Positions 25,574-34,597 of a stretch of DNA of 52,645 bases are shown piece by piece. The DNA comes from Chloroflexi bacterium OHK40 (lineage in GTDB: Bacteria; Chloroflexota; Chloroflexia; Chloroflexales; Chloroflexaceae). The notes below the pieces were generated by a model. The model was not told the origin of the DNA. It did not search any database and saw nothing but the letters and a program-made list of their open reading frames with translations. The DNA lies in contig SFCB01000215.1 of the NCBI GenBank assembly GCA_004367505.1, positions 1-52,645 of the forward strand, read 5' to 3'. The position numbers and the translations under genes were made by a program. How positions within the stretch are numbered: the first letter of the stretch is position 1; every line of letters begins with the position of its first letter.

Positions 25574-26931
25574 GCACACTGCTAATCAGGAATGCTGCCC
25601 TGCTCGTCACCATGGGCGACGATGGCGCCGAGATCGCCGGTGGGGGCCTCTACGCCGAAGACGGCTTCATCACCAGGGTCGGGCCAGGCGCGGCGCTGCC
25701 TAGCACCGCCGACGAGGTGATCGACGCCAGTGGCATGCTGATCATGCCCGGCATGGTCAACACCCATCACCACTTCTGCCAGACCCTCACCCGCTGCATG
25801 GCGCAGGACCAGCACCTTTTCGGATGGCTCACGACCCTCTACCCGATCTGGGCCCACATCACGCCGGAGGCTGTTTATACGGCCACGAAGACGGCCCTGG
25901 CCGAATTGCTCCTCTCCGGCTGCACCACCACGAGCGACCATACTTACCTCTGGCCCAACGGCGCCCGGCTCGACGACCAGATCCGCGCCGCGCAGGAGCT
26001 AGGGGTGCGCTTTCACGCCGCCCGTGGCAGCATGTCGGTGGGCCAGAGCAACGGTGGGCTCCCGCCGGATCACGTGGTGGAGGACGAGGCGCACATCCTG
26101 GCCGATTCGCGCCGGCTGATCGAGCAGTACCACGATCCACGGTCGGGGGCGCTGCTGCGGATCGTGCTGGCGCCCTGCTCGCCTTTCACCGTCTCGCTGG
26201 ACCTGATGCGCGAAAGTATTGCCCTGGCCCGAAGCTACGGCGTGCACGCCCACACTCACCTGGCCGAGACGCTCGACGAGGAGCGCTACTGCCTGGAGCG
26301 CTTCGGCCGGCGGCCGGTGGAGCTGATCGAGGATCTGGGCTGGGTGGGGCCCGACGTCTGGCACGCGCACGTGGTGCACCCCTCGGCCGACGAGGTGGGC
26401 CGGCTGGGGGCTACACGCACCGGGGTGGCCCACTGCCCCTGCTCGAACATGCGTCTGGCCTCGGGGATCGCTCCCGTAGGCGCACTGCGGCGGGCCGGAG
26501 CAAGGGTGGGGCTGGGCGTCGATGGCTCGGCCTCCAACGATGGCTCACACATGCTGGCGGAGGCGCGGCAGGCCATGCTCCTGCAGCGCGTGCTGGGCGG
26601 CCCGGCGGCCATGAGCGCCCGCGAGGCGCTCTGGCTCGCCACGCGGGGCGGCGCCCAGGTGCTCGGCCGCGACGATATCGGCCGGCTAGCCCCGGGCATG
26701 TGCGTGGACGTGCTGGGCTACCGCCTGGACCGGCTGGGCTTCGCCGGGGGGGCCGTGCATGATCCCCTCGCGGCCCTCGTGTTCTGCCATCCGCCCCAGG
26801 TGGATCTGGCTGTGGTGCACGGGCGCACTCTGGTGCGGGGTGGCGAGCTCCTTGGCGTGGATGTGCCCGCACTCGTGGCGCGCCACAACGCGATCGCCCG
26901 CGCGCTGGCACGCGGTGAGCCGGCGCCGTAA
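25570..26931 (+). CDS. Amidohydrolase, probable 8-oxoguanine deaminase
   Basis: 453 aa, amidohydrolase superfamily (ATZ/TRZ group). Metal ligands: NTHHHFCQTL (His66, His68), HAHTHLAE and HAHVVHPS in the middle, and LGVDGSASNDGSHMLAEARQAML near residue 320, a block I associate with 8-oxoguanine deaminases. That reaction yields urate and ammonia. Placement opposite uraD/uraH supports this: urate, oxidised by a uricase, would feed those two enzymes. Hydroxyatrazine or guanine deamination are alternatives. The start is GTG overlapping the stop of the SHOCT gene; no cleavable signal, so cytoplasmic. Confidence 0.85.
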   Translation: MSTLLIRNAALLVTMGDDGAEIAGGGLYAEDGFITRVGPGAALPSTADEVIDASGMLIMPGMVNTHHHFCQTLTRCMAQDQHLFGWLTTLYPIWAHITPEAVYTATKTALAELLLSGCTTTSDHTYLWPNGARLDDQIRAAQELGVRFHAARGSMSVGQSNGGLPPDHVVEDEAHILADSRRLIEQYHDPRSGALLRIVLAPCSPFTVSLDLMRESIALARSYGVHAHTHLAETLDEERYCLERFGRRPVELIEDLGWVGPDVWHAHVVHPSADEVGRLGATRTGVAHCPCSNMRLASGIAPVGALRRAGARVGLGVDGSASNDGSHMLAEARQAMLLQRVLGGPAAMSAREALWLATRGGAQVLGRDDIGRLAPGMCVDVLGYRLDRLGFAGGAVHDPLAALVFCHPPQVDLAVVHGRTLVRGGELLGVDVPALVARHNAIARALARGEPAP

Positions 26932-26937
26932 CCGCTC

Positions 26938-27018
26938 AGGCAAGGTTTCAGGCCGCTCGACAGTTTAGGCGCATCCAGGGCTTGCTGCTGCCGCAGCTCT
27001 GGCCCTGTACCCTTGCCT
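26938..27018. terminator. Nested hairpin between convergent genes
   Basis: Outer arms AGGCAAGG (26938-26945) and CCTTGCCT (27011-27018), inner arms CAGGGC (26976-26981) and GCCCTG (27002-27007). It fills the 86-bp convergent gap and just overlaps the antiporter stop codon; likely a two-way terminator. Confidence 0.45.
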
Positions 27019-28490
27019 TAGCGTGGGCGGAGCAACTGCACTGCGCTCGCCGCCCGGAGCGCATCGAGGGCAGTGACGCTTTCGGGTGTGGCGAGGATCA
27101 GCAGGTGATCCTCGGGCTCGAGCATGGTGGCCCCATCGGGGACGATCGCATCGGCCCCGCGCTGGATCTGCACCACCAGCACTCCCCGTGGTAGCCCGAG
27201 CTCGATGATCGTGCGGCCAACCAGCGGTGATTGGGGCGTCACCACGGCCTCGAACACACGGCTGTTCAGGCGCACCTCGGGCACAAACGTGTGGGCGTCG
27301 GGCGCGTGCGGCCGCTCGTCGTTGACGCCGAGCAGGCGCGCCACCCCCGCGATGGAGATGCCCTGCAGCAGCACGGAGACCAGCACGATAAAGAAGACGA
27401 GGTTGAAGATCCGCCCGGCCTCGGGCACGCCAGCCAGCAGCGGGAAGGTCGCCAGGACGATCGGCACCGCGCCACGCAGCCCCGCCCACGCCACCATCAA
27501 CTGCTCGCGCAGGGGCCGCCGGAACCAGATCAGCGCGACGGCCACGCTCAGCGGCCGGGCTACAAAGGCCAGAAAGAGCGCGAGCAGCAGGCCCGGCCCC
27601 GCAACGGGCAGCAGCTGCGATGGGTAGACCAGCAGGCCGAGGGTGAGGAACATGCCGATCTGCATCAGCCAGGCCACTCCATCGTGGAAGCGCAGCACCG
27701 AGCGTTTGTGCACGATGTTGGCGTTGCCCACTACGATTCCCGCCAGGTAGACGGCCAGAAAGCCGTTGCCGCCCAGCAGTGCCGTGGCGGCGTAGGTAAG
27801 CAGCGTGAACCCGACGGTGAAGACGACATAGAGGCCCTCCTGCTGCAGCCGGATGCGGTTGATCGCCGCGACCATCAATCGGCCGAGCAGCAGCCCCCCG
27901 GCCGCGCCGAGGCCCATCTGCAGGAGAAACGAGGGCACGAGCCCGAGCAGCGAACTGCCTGGCGTCTGGATCAGGCCGATGATGCCGGTCGTGAGAAAGA
28001 CGGCGATCGGATCGTTGCTGCCAGACTCAAGCTCGATCAGCGGCTCCAGGCGGTGTTTCAGGTTCACCCCCCGCATCCGCATCACCGAAAAGACGGCGGC
28101 GGCGTCGGTGGAGGAGACGATCGCGCCGAGCAGCAGGGCCTGGAGCCAGGGCAGGCCGGCGGCCCACGCGGCGAAGGTGCCCACGAGCAGGGTGCTCACC
28201 ACCACGCCCAGGTTGGCCAGCAGCAGGCCCTCGCCGAGCACCGGGCGAATCGTGGGCCAGTCGGTGTCGAGCCCGCCGGAGAAGAGGATGAAGACCAGCG
28301 CCACTACGCCCACCGCCTGGGCAACGGCGTAGTTCTCAAAGAAGATCCCGCCAGGGCCCTCGGAGCCGGCGAGCATGCCGATGGCGAGAAAGAGGATCAG
28401 GGCGGGGACGCCGAAGCGACTGGAAGCGCGCGTAGCGACAGTGCTCAGCACGAGCAGGGTAGCGATCACGAGCAAGCTGAGCTCGACCAT
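27018..28490 (-). CDS. CPA1-type cation/proton antiporter with TrkA-C domain (NhaP2/CvrA-like)
   Basis: 490 aa. About 12 transmembrane helices with conserved antiporter blocks (FLAIGMLAGSEGPGG, FSGGLDTDW, GAIVSSTDAAAVFSV, ESGSNDPIAVFL), including the SSTDAAA and NDP ion-site motifs. A cytoplasmic RCK/TrkA-C domain (about 405-480; VVTPQSPLVGRTI) follows, as in K+/H+ antiporters of the NhaP2 type. GGAG precedes the ATG at 28490 by 6 bases; the frame to 28544 has no such site. Single gene. It should exchange K+ or Na+ for protons across the inner membrane. Confidence 0.9.
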   Translation of the reverse strand: MVELSLLVIATLLVLSTVATRASSRFGVPALILFLAIGMLAGSEGPGGIFFENYAVAQAVGVVALVFILFSGGLDTDWPTIRPVLGEGLLLANLGVVVSTLLVGTFAAWAAGLPWLQALLLGAIVSSTDAAAVFSVMRMRGVNLKHRLEPLIELESGSNDPIAVFLTTGIIGLIQTPGSSLLGLVPSFLLQMGLGAAGGLLLGRLMVAAINRIRLQQEGLYVVFTVGFTLLTYAATALLGGNGFLAVYLAGIVVGNANIVHKRSVLRFHDGVAWLMQIGMFLTLGLLVYPSQLLPVAGPGLLLALFLAFVARPLSVAVALIWFRRPLREQLMVAWAGLRGAVPIVLATFPLLAGVPEAGRIFNLVFFIVLVSVLLQGISIAGVARLLGVNDERPHAPDAHTFVPEVRLNSRVFEAVVTPQSPLVGRTIIELGLPRGVLVVQIQRGADAIVPDGATMLEPEDHLLILATPESVTALDALRAASAVQLLRPR

Positions 28491-28601
28491 CAAGGCTCCT
28501 TCGAACAGTACCAGCAGGCGGAGCGGCCGAATGTTCGGTCGCATACGCGGGGAAGCAGCATGCCACGTCTACGAGGTGTCGAAAGAGCAACCCGGTTCCA
28601 T

Positions 28602-31600
28602 TTAGCGCACCCCTTCAAGCCGGTCCTCGAGGTCGGCGTGGAGCTCACGTAGCCGCTCCAGCGTTGCCTCGTCGGTTTGCCAGAGCCCACGGCTGCTGGC
28701 CTCTAGCAGGCGCGCAACCGCGCCACGGGCCGCCTCGGGGTTGGCTGCCTCAAGGCGCTGGCGCATGGCGTCGTCGAGCACGAAGGTCGCGGCAGCCCGG
28801 TCGTAGACCCAGTTGTCCACCGCGCCGGTGGTGGCGCTCCAGCCGAGCATATAGGTAAAGCGATGGGCGATCTCGGCGGCGCCGTTGTGGCCGTGGCGAA
28901 GCATGCCCTCGTACCATTTGGGGTTGAGGAGCTTGGTGCGGTACTCCACCCGTAGCACCTGCTCCAGGCTCTGTACCTTTGTCTCGGCCGTAAAGCTCTC
29001 CACATAGCTGAGCGCCACCGGCCCGCCGCTGGCCCGCTCGGCGGCGGCCTTGAGCGCGCCGGAGTAGCCGTAGTAGTGCTGCATGTCGGTGAGGCCATAC
29101 TCCACGCTGTCGATCTCCTGGGCCACCCGGCCCACCGTGCCGAGCAGCGCCCGCAGCACCTCGGGCCGGGCCTGCCCACCCTGTTCGCCGCCCGTCGCGA
29201 AGGCGTTGCGCTTGATGAACAGCTCCTCCAGTTCCTGGCGCTCTTGCCAGGCCCCGCCCTCGATCGCCTCGTCCACATCGGTGCCGTAGGTGCCCTCGGC
29301 CTGGGTGAAGATCCGGGCGGTGGCCGCCTCCCAGCCCTGGCCGGCGGCCAGCATGGCCTGTACGTGCTTCCGAATGTAGTTCTGATCCTCCGGCTCGTCG
29401 GCGGACGCGGCCTCCCGTACCAGGCGGTCGAGCAGGTCGATCGTGCCGGCGAAGGTATCGCGGAAGATCCCCGAGGCCGACATCAGCACGTCTACGCGGG
29501 GGCGTCCGAGCTCGGCGAGGGGGATGAGCGCGTAGCGGCCCACTTTGCCCTGACCGTCCTTTACCGGCCGCGCGCCGATCAGGCCGAGCACGACGCCGAT
29601 CGACTCCCCCTTCGTCTTGATTGCGTCGAGGCCCCAGAGCACCTGGGCGATCGTCTCGGGGTAGGCGCCGCGCTCGGCCAGATGGGCCGCCAGCAGGGCC
29701 TCGGCGATCTTCACCCCGCGCTCGAAGGCGCTGTCCGATGGCACCCGGAAGGGATCCAGGCTGTGGATGTTGCGGCCCGTGGGCAACACGGCCAGCCCGT
29801 CGCGGATCAGGTCGCCGCCGGGTGCTGCGGGGATGTAGCCGCCCTCCAGGCCGTGAAGCAGGTGGTCCAGTTCCCGGGTGTTGTCGCGCAGGGCGGCCAG
29901 CATCGCGCGGCCATGGTCGGCGAGTGGGAGTAGATCGGCCTGTGCGGCTTCGAGGTTGAGCCGCGCGGCTACCTGCTCGACGGCCTGGCCCTCCAGGACG
30001 GCCAGGCGCACGAACTCGGCGCAGACGTTCTCCACCCGCTCCCGCAGGCTCAGGGCCTCCGGGTCGCCGGTGCGGGCGGCGGCCAGCAGCGCGCCGTAGG
30101 CGGTGGGGGCCACCGTGGCTCCAGCGTGGCTCACGGGTGGCGCCGGGCGATCGTCGGCGGCCAGGGCCCGCAATACCAGGTCGCCAAGCCCGGAGTTACC
30201 GTCGCGGGGGATCTTGAGCGCCTCGGCGATGAGGGTGAGTTGCTGGTCGGGGGGTGGGGCGCTGCCGAGCACGTGCAGGCTGTCGGTAATCAGGGTGGCT
30301 TCGAGCTCGCGCAGGTAGGCGTAGGCCCGGGAGGCGAAGGCGCCGGGGGGGTCATCGGGACGGGGGGCGAGTTCGGCGTCCAGGTTCAGCAGGGCGATCT
30401 TCTGGCGGATCGCCTCCTCATCCTCTGGCGCGCTGCTTCCCCCGGCCCCACGGTACTCCTCGAGCAGATCCTTGAGGGCCTGGAGCTCTTTGTAGAGTCC
30501 GGCGCGCCCGTAGGGCGGAATGGCGTGGCCGATGATGGTGGCAAAGCCCCGGCGCTTGGCGATATTGGCCTCGGCGGGGTTGTTGATCGGGTAGACGTAA
30601 AAGTTGGGCAGATCGCCCAGGAGCACATCGGGCCAGCAGCGCTCGGTTACGCCCAGCTGCACGCCGGGCATCCATTCGGCGGTCCCGTGCATGCCCAGGT
30701 GTACGATCGCATCGGCGCCGAGCGATTCGGCGATCCACTTGTAGAAGAGGGCGTACTGGTGATGGGGCGTATTCTCCCGGTCGAAGAGCAGCCGCATCGG
30801 GTCGCCGGGCATGCCGATCATCGGCTGCACGCCAATGTAGATATTGCCAAGCTGCATGCCGCCGAGGCGCACCCGGTCGCGGCCAGCCGGGGCGATGTCG
30901 CCGGGGAACTGCCCCCAGCGGGCCAGAATGCGCTCCTGGTCGTGCGGGCGTAGCCAGGCGGCGAAGTGGTCGCGGTCGGCGCTGGGCAGTTCGACCGGGG
31001 GGTGGCCCGGTGGCAGCGCCGTGGGCTCCCCGCGGATGGAGGCCTCCAGGCAGCGCGCCAGCTGGGTCGGGTCTCGCGGGTAGTCGCCCACCTGGTAGCC
31101 AGCCGCCCGGAGCCGGTCGAGCAGGGCGATCAGGCTGGCGGGCACATCGAGCAGGGCGGCGGTGGCGGTGTTGCCCTGGCCGGGGGGGTAGTTGTAGACG
31201 ACAATAGCGAGCTTCCGGGCGTGGTTAGGGGTGCGGCGCAAGCGCGCAAAGCCCCGGGCGAGCCGTCCGAGGCGCGCCAGCCGGTCGGGGGCGGTGGCGA
31301 TCTCCCCGCCACGCATCCCGCCGAGCACCACAGGCGCCACGGCGCCATCCATCTCTGGCAGGGCGTAGAGCATGGTCGCCTGCAACGGGCCGACCCCATG
31401 CTCGCGCCACTGCTCCTCGTCCTGCACGAAGAGCGGTGAGGCCACAATGTAAGGGACATCCAGCCGGGAGAGCAACTCCCGGGCGACGCTGGTGGTGAGG
31501 CCGGCCCTGGTGGAGCCGGCGGGTCCGCCCACGAGTGGGAAGCCCATCGTATTGATCAGCAGGTCAACATCGAGCTTCGTCAGCCACTCTCGCACAACCA

Positions 31601-32474
31601 CGTGACTCTCGATGCCCTGGACGAAGATCGGCAGAACGCGCAGGCCAGCCGCCTCCAGGGCCCGCACCACCTCGTAGTGGTAGGTCGTGCCGCCGATCAG
31701 GTGGCTACGGAAGGAGAGTACGGCCACGGTGCCGAGGGGCTCGGCGGGCCGCACCTGGCCAGCCAGCCTGCGGCCCGCCCTGGCTCGCTCGCGCTCCCAG
31801 GCCAGGTACTCCTCGGGCTTGGCGAAGTAGCGGGGCGCGTCGGGGTGAGCGAGGCCCATCGCGGGCAACTCAACAACGGGGGGCACCTCCAGGCCGGGGT
31901 AGCCGCCATACTCGCGCAGGATCAGCTTGAACATGCTGGCGGTGTTGGCGACGTTGCGGTTGGCCCAGTAGGTGCTCACCATCGTCCAGTTGCGGAAGTC
32001 GGCCAGGCGCTTGCCCGGGAGGAACTTCACCAGCTTCGAGGTGATCTGCTGGAGCTTGACGTAACCGTAGAGGGCATCCTCCTCGCGGCCCCCCACCAGC
32101 AGGCGAGCCACGTTCCGCACCGGTTTGGGCATGCCGCCACCCTTACCGCCCATCGCGTAGCCGCCCACCTTTGTCAGGCGCATCACCTCGGGGAGGCCCT
32201 CAAATGCAAAGACCACTGGCGGGTCGTGGCGCTGGACCATCGGCACCAGCCACTCGGCCGTCTCGGCGAGGGTGATCAGCGAGCTGATCAGGCAGGTGCA
32301 GCGGGCGATGGCCGCCTCGACCTCGCTGGGCCGGCGCTGGATGTCAGCATCCTCGAAGACGTGGAGGCGGAAGGCGGGAACGGCCCGGCGCACCTCGGCT
32401 TCGGCTGCGGCAAAGAGGCCACGGCTGTAGCGCTGCATGCCCAGGACCATCACAAACTCGACTGTGGTAGCCAT
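28602..32474 (-). CDS. bchH: Magnesium chelatase subunit H (BchH/BchS/BchT type)
   Basis: 1290 aa, family length. The N-terminal BchH-specific domain (about 1-165) includes KVGGYAMGGKGGG. Next come GGREEDALYGYVKLQQ, FRNWTMVSTYWANRNVANTASMF and the large CobN/Mg-chelatase domain with HLGMHGTAEWMPG (about 590-605), PINNPAEANIAKRRG and YGYSGALKAAAERA near the end. It is the porphyrin-binding subunit inserting Mg2+ into protoporphyrin IX with BchI and BchD, which are not in the window. The BchH-specific N-terminus argues against cobaltochelatase CobN. Chloroflexi phototrophs carry several BchH paralogues (BchH, BchS, BchT), and which this is cannot be told. The ATG at 32474 fits the promoter at 32539-32511; the frame extends to 32675 without a start signal. 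Confidence 0.92.
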   Translation of the reverse strand: MATTVEFVMVLGMQRYSRGLFAAAEAEVRRAVPAFRLHVFEDADIQRRPSEVEAAIARCTCLISSLITLAETAEWLVPMVQRHDPPVVFAFEGLPEVMRLTKVGGYAMGGKGGGMPKPVRNVARLLVGGREEDALYGYVKLQQITSKLVKFLPGKRLADFRNWTMVSTYWANRNVANTASMFKLILREYGGYPGLEVPPVVELPAMGLAHPDAPRYFAKPEEYLAWERERARAGRRLAGQVRPAEPLGTVAVLSFRSHLIGGTTYHYEVVRALEAAGLRVLPIFVQGIESHVVVREWLTKLDVDLLINTMGFPLVGGPAGSTRAGLTTSVARELLSRLDVPYIVASPLFVQDEEQWREHGVGPLQATMLYALPEMDGAVAPVVLGGMRGGEIATAPDRLARLGRLARGFARLRRTPNHARKLAIVVYNYPPGQGNTATAALLDVPASLIALLDRLRAAGYQVGDYPRDPTQLARCLEASIRGEPTALPPGHPPVELPSADRDHFAAWLRPHDQERILARWGQFPGDIAPAGRDRVRLGGMQLGNIYIGVQPMIGMPGDPMRLLFDRENTPHHQYALFYKWIAESLGADAIVHLGMHGTAEWMPGVQLGVTERCWPDVLLGDLPNFYVYPINNPAEANIAKRRGFATIIGHAIPPYGRAGLYKELQALKDLLEEYRGAGGSSAPEDEEAIRQKIALLNLDAELAPRPDDPPGAFASRAYAYLRELEATLITDSLHVLGSAPPPDQQLTLIAEALKIPRDGNSGLGDLVLRALAADDRPAPPVSHAGATVAPTAYGALLAAARTGDPEALSLRERVENVCAEFVRLAVLEGQAVEQVAARLNLEAAQADLLPLADHGRAMLAALRDNTRELDHLLHGLEGGYIPAAPGGDLIRDGLAVLPTGRNIHSLDPFRVPSDSAFERGVKIAEALLAAHLAERGAYPETIAQVLWGLDAIKTKGESIGVVLGLIGARPVKDGQGKVGRYALIPLAELGRPRVDVLMSASGIFRDTFAGTIDLLDRLVREAASADEPEDQNYIRKHVQAMLAAGQGWEAATARIFTQAEGTYGTDVDEAIEGGAWQERQELEELFIKRNAFATGGEQGGQARPEVLRALLGTVGRVAQEIDSVEYGLTDMQHYYGYSGALKAAAERASGGPVALSYVESFTAETKVQSLEQVLRVEYRTKLLNPKWYEGMLRHGHNGAAEIAHRFTYMLGWSATTGAVDNWVYDRAAATFVLDDAMRQRLEAANPEAARGAVARLLEASSRGLWQTDEATLERLRELHADLEDRLEGVR

Positions 32475-32510
32475 ACGTCCCCCGTTGGCAGGCGCTCGTG
32501 GATGGCCTCT

Positions 32511-32539
32511 ATTATCGCCAACTTGCGCGCGATGTACAA
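32511..32539 (-). promoter_or_regulatory. Promoter of bchH
   Basis: Reading leftward: TTGTAC (32539-32534), exactly 17 bp, GATAAT (32516-32511). The transcript would start near 32504 with a leader of about 30 nt. Confidence 0.55.
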
Positions 32540-32558
32540 TCTTTGCATCCAATGTACA
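32533..32558. promoter_or_regulatory. Paired TGTACA palindromes overlapping the bchH -35
   Basis: Two perfect TGTACA palindromes (32533-32538 and 32553-32558) have centres exactly 20 bp apart, two helical turns. The first overlaps the -35. This is a good layout for a repressor or activator binding as a dimer of dimers. The regulator is unknown. Confidence 0.5.
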
Positions 32559-32611
32559 CGGCGTGTGCGGGGGCACAGAACGGGAGCTCGGGGGGTCGGC
32601 ATCGTCGCAAC

Positions 32612-32655
32612 AGGGGATCGCGACTACGGCGCCGGTGCCATAGCCGCGATCCCCT
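32612..32655. terminator. Stem-loop between the MscS-like gene and bchH
   Basis: AGGGGATCGCG (32612-32622) and CGCGATCCCCT (32645-32655) form a perfect 11-bp stem with a 22-nt loop. It lies after the MscS-like stop and upstream of the bchH promoter, so it probably terminates the former. Confidence 0.5.
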
Positions 32656-32683
32656 GGGTCGCGCCAGACGGTCACGCTAGCGC

Positions 32684-34459
32684 TTAATCCCCCGGTTGGG
32701 CACGGGGCGCCGCCCCGCCCTGGGAGCCCTGCAAGCGCTGCTCGGCACCGAGGGCACGCGTGTTTGCCTGGCGGTTCCGGATAGCCTCGAAGAAGCGCTC
32801 AGCCTCGCGACCGGCCACCTCGCGCGCGCCGAGGCCGAAGGCGAGGGCGAACGCCACGGCGATGGCGCCGAGCGTGAGCCCGAAGGCCAGATTGATGATC
32901 TCGTTGGCGAGGCCCATCTGACGTAGTGCCATGGCGCCAGCGAGGGCGATCACGGCCACGCGGGCTGTGAGGGCGAGCAGACCCGCCTGGCTCACACCAC
33001 TACGCACGATCGCTCTGGCTGCGGCATTCGCGAGGAAGAGGCCGACTGCAAAGATCGCCAGGCCAAGCAGGATATGCCCGATCAGCGTGGTGAACTCAAC
33101 CACCAGCGCCGTGAGTGTCACGAAGCCCAGCAAATTGAGCGCAGCGATCGTGGCAAAGAGCATTACCCCAACCATAACGAAGGCGCCCACCCAGTCCGAG
33201 GGCGTGCTGCGGGCCGCTGCCTGAGCCGCCTGGCGTGCCTCGGGGGTGGTGGCTTCGACGCGCGCCATCTGCGCGGCCCGCGCCGCCTGCTCAATCTCCG
33301 GCGCCTGGGTGAGGCCCAGGCGATTGAACAGCCGGTCAAATCCCAGCCCTCGCACGAGGTTCGTTACCAGCCCCGCGAGCAGCCGCCCCACGAAGAAGGC
33401 GATCGTCAGCACTAGCGCGGCGGCGAAGAGGTTGGGCAGCGCCGTAAGAAAGCTGTTCAACATCTGGCTGGCCGGCGCGGTGATGGCCTCGATCTGGAGG
33501 GCATTGAGGCCGGCGATCAGCACCGGCACCAGCATGAGCACATAGACGATCAGCCCGAGCAGGCCCGAGAGTTGCTGCGAGCCCAGCGCGCCGCTGAGGC
33601 CCACCCGCGCGCCGAGCCGGTCGGCGCCGGCCGCAGCCGCAAGATTCGTCACAATACGCTGCACTACCCGCGCCACGAACCAGCCCACCAGCACAATCAC
33701 GGTGGCGGCCAGCAGGTTCGGGAGATAGGCGAAGAGCTCATTGAGCAGGGCCTGCACCGGCTCTAGCAACCCCTGGAGATCAAGGGTGTCGAGGATGGCC
33801 GGGAGGAAGAGCAGGAAAACCAGCCAGTACACCGCACTGGCCAGGGTGTCGGAGAGCAGCCCCCGCTGCACAACGCGCTCCACGCTGCCTGGCGCTGTGG
33901 TGCCACTGTACCCACCGATGGTATTGCCAGTGCTCGGGTCGCGCTGCAGCATGTCCGCCAGTTCACGGGCACTGCTCTGGCCAGGGGCCGTATCGGTGCG
34001 CACCTGCTCACCGATACGCTGGTCGATCCGCGCGGCCTTCAAGGCTCGCGAGACAATCAGGCGCAGGCCGGTCGCGATGAGCCAGGCAATCCCCAGCAAA
34101 ATCAGCGCGCCGAACATATTCGGCAGAAAGGCGAAGAACTGGTCAAGCATGCTGTTCAGTGGTGTGGTGATTACCGTCAGGCTCAGCGCCTGGAAGAAGG
34201 CAATCAGTACAAAAACCATGATCAGCCAGAACACCGCCGAGGCAACCCAGCGCTCGGTTTGCAGGCTGCGGGAGGCGCCGTCGCCGCTGATAGCCCCCGC
34301 CAACCGGTCGTCGAGCCGCGTGCGGCTGAGGATGGCCCGCACCGCTGCGGAGATGATCAGCGCTACCAGCCAACCAACTATCAGGATGGCGAGGGCTGTG
34401 AGGACGTTTGGCACCCATGTGCGTACGATCGTGGCGATCTGGTCGAATGTTCCTTGCAT
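32684..34459 (-). CDS. Conserved-TM-helix (MscS/CmpX-like) membrane protein
   Basis: 591 aa with about twelve transmembrane helices arranged as repeated units of a long helix followed by an amphipathic segment (VPNVLTALAILIVGWLVALII, LPNMFGALILLGIAWLIATGL, LPNLLAATVIVLVGWFVARVV, LPNLFAAALVLTIAFFVGRLL). This is the TM_helix (PF05552) pattern of mechanosensitive-channel-like proteins. The beta domain and vestibule of true MscS are absent, so channel function is uncertain. The first ATG is used; its ribosome site is poor. It is divergent from the mutase gene, and a hairpin separates it from bchH. Confidence 0.82.
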   Translation of the reverse strand: MQGTFDQIATIVRTWVPNVLTALAILIVGWLVALIISAAVRAILSRTRLDDRLAGAISGDGASRSLQTERWVASAVFWLIMVFVLIAFFQALSLTVITTPLNSMLDQFFAFLPNMFGALILLGIAWLIATGLRLIVSRALKAARIDQRIGEQVRTDTAPGQSSARELADMLQRDPSTGNTIGGYSGTTAPGSVERVVQRGLLSDTLASAVYWLVFLLFLPAILDTLDLQGLLEPVQALLNELFAYLPNLLAATVIVLVGWFVARVVQRIVTNLAAAAGADRLGARVGLSGALGSQQLSGLLGLIVYVLMLVPVLIAGLNALQIEAITAPASQMLNSFLTALPNLFAAALVLTIAFFVGRLLAGLVTNLVRGLGFDRLFNRLGLTQAPEIEQAARAAQMARVEATTPEARQAAQAAARSTPSDWVGAFVMVGVMLFATIAALNLLGFVTLTALVVEFTTLIGHILLGLAIFAVGLFLANAAARAIVRSGVSQAGLLALTARVAVIALAGAMALRQMGLANEIINLAFGLTLGAIAVAFALAFGLGAREVAGREAERFFEAIRNRQANTRALGAEQRLQGSQGGAAPRAQPGD

Positions 34460-34521
34460 GGCTTATCGCTTTCTTTACCGCCCCGATTTGAGGCGCTACG
34501 TGCAGCAATACTTCTCTTTTC

Positions 34522-34541
34522 GCAAGTGGTATGCCACCTGC
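34522..34541. promoter_or_regulatory. Near-palindrome upstream of the mutase gene
   Basis: GCAAGTGGTATGCCACCTGC is a 20-bp near-perfect inverted repeat in the 138-bp divergent gap, covering roughly the -35 position of the mutase promoter. A regulator site is plausible. Confidence 0.4.
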
Positions 34542-34559
34542 GTCTGTGACGCGGAGGCG

Positions 34560-34565
34560 TATAAT
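34560..34565 (+). promoter_or_regulatory. -10 element of the mutase gene
   Basis: Perfect TATAAT, 32 bp upstream of the ATG at 34598. The -35 position matches poorly, consistent with control through the overlapping palindrome. Confidence 0.45.
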
Positions 34566-34597
34566 GCAAGCAGACACACGCAGCCAGGAGATCCGCC

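Noticed and set aside
32533-32558. PpsR/CrtJ site upstream of bchH
   Set aside because: TGT and ACA do not occur 12 bp apart here; the palindromes are 20 bp centre to centre.
28602-32675. Cobaltochelatase CobN
   Set aside because: The BchH-specific N-terminal domain and internal blocks match BchH; also the frame beyond 32474 is non-coding upstream sequence.
34565-34597. Cobalamin riboswitch before the mutase
   Set aside because: Only about 25 nt of leader follow the -10, too short, and no B12 box is present.
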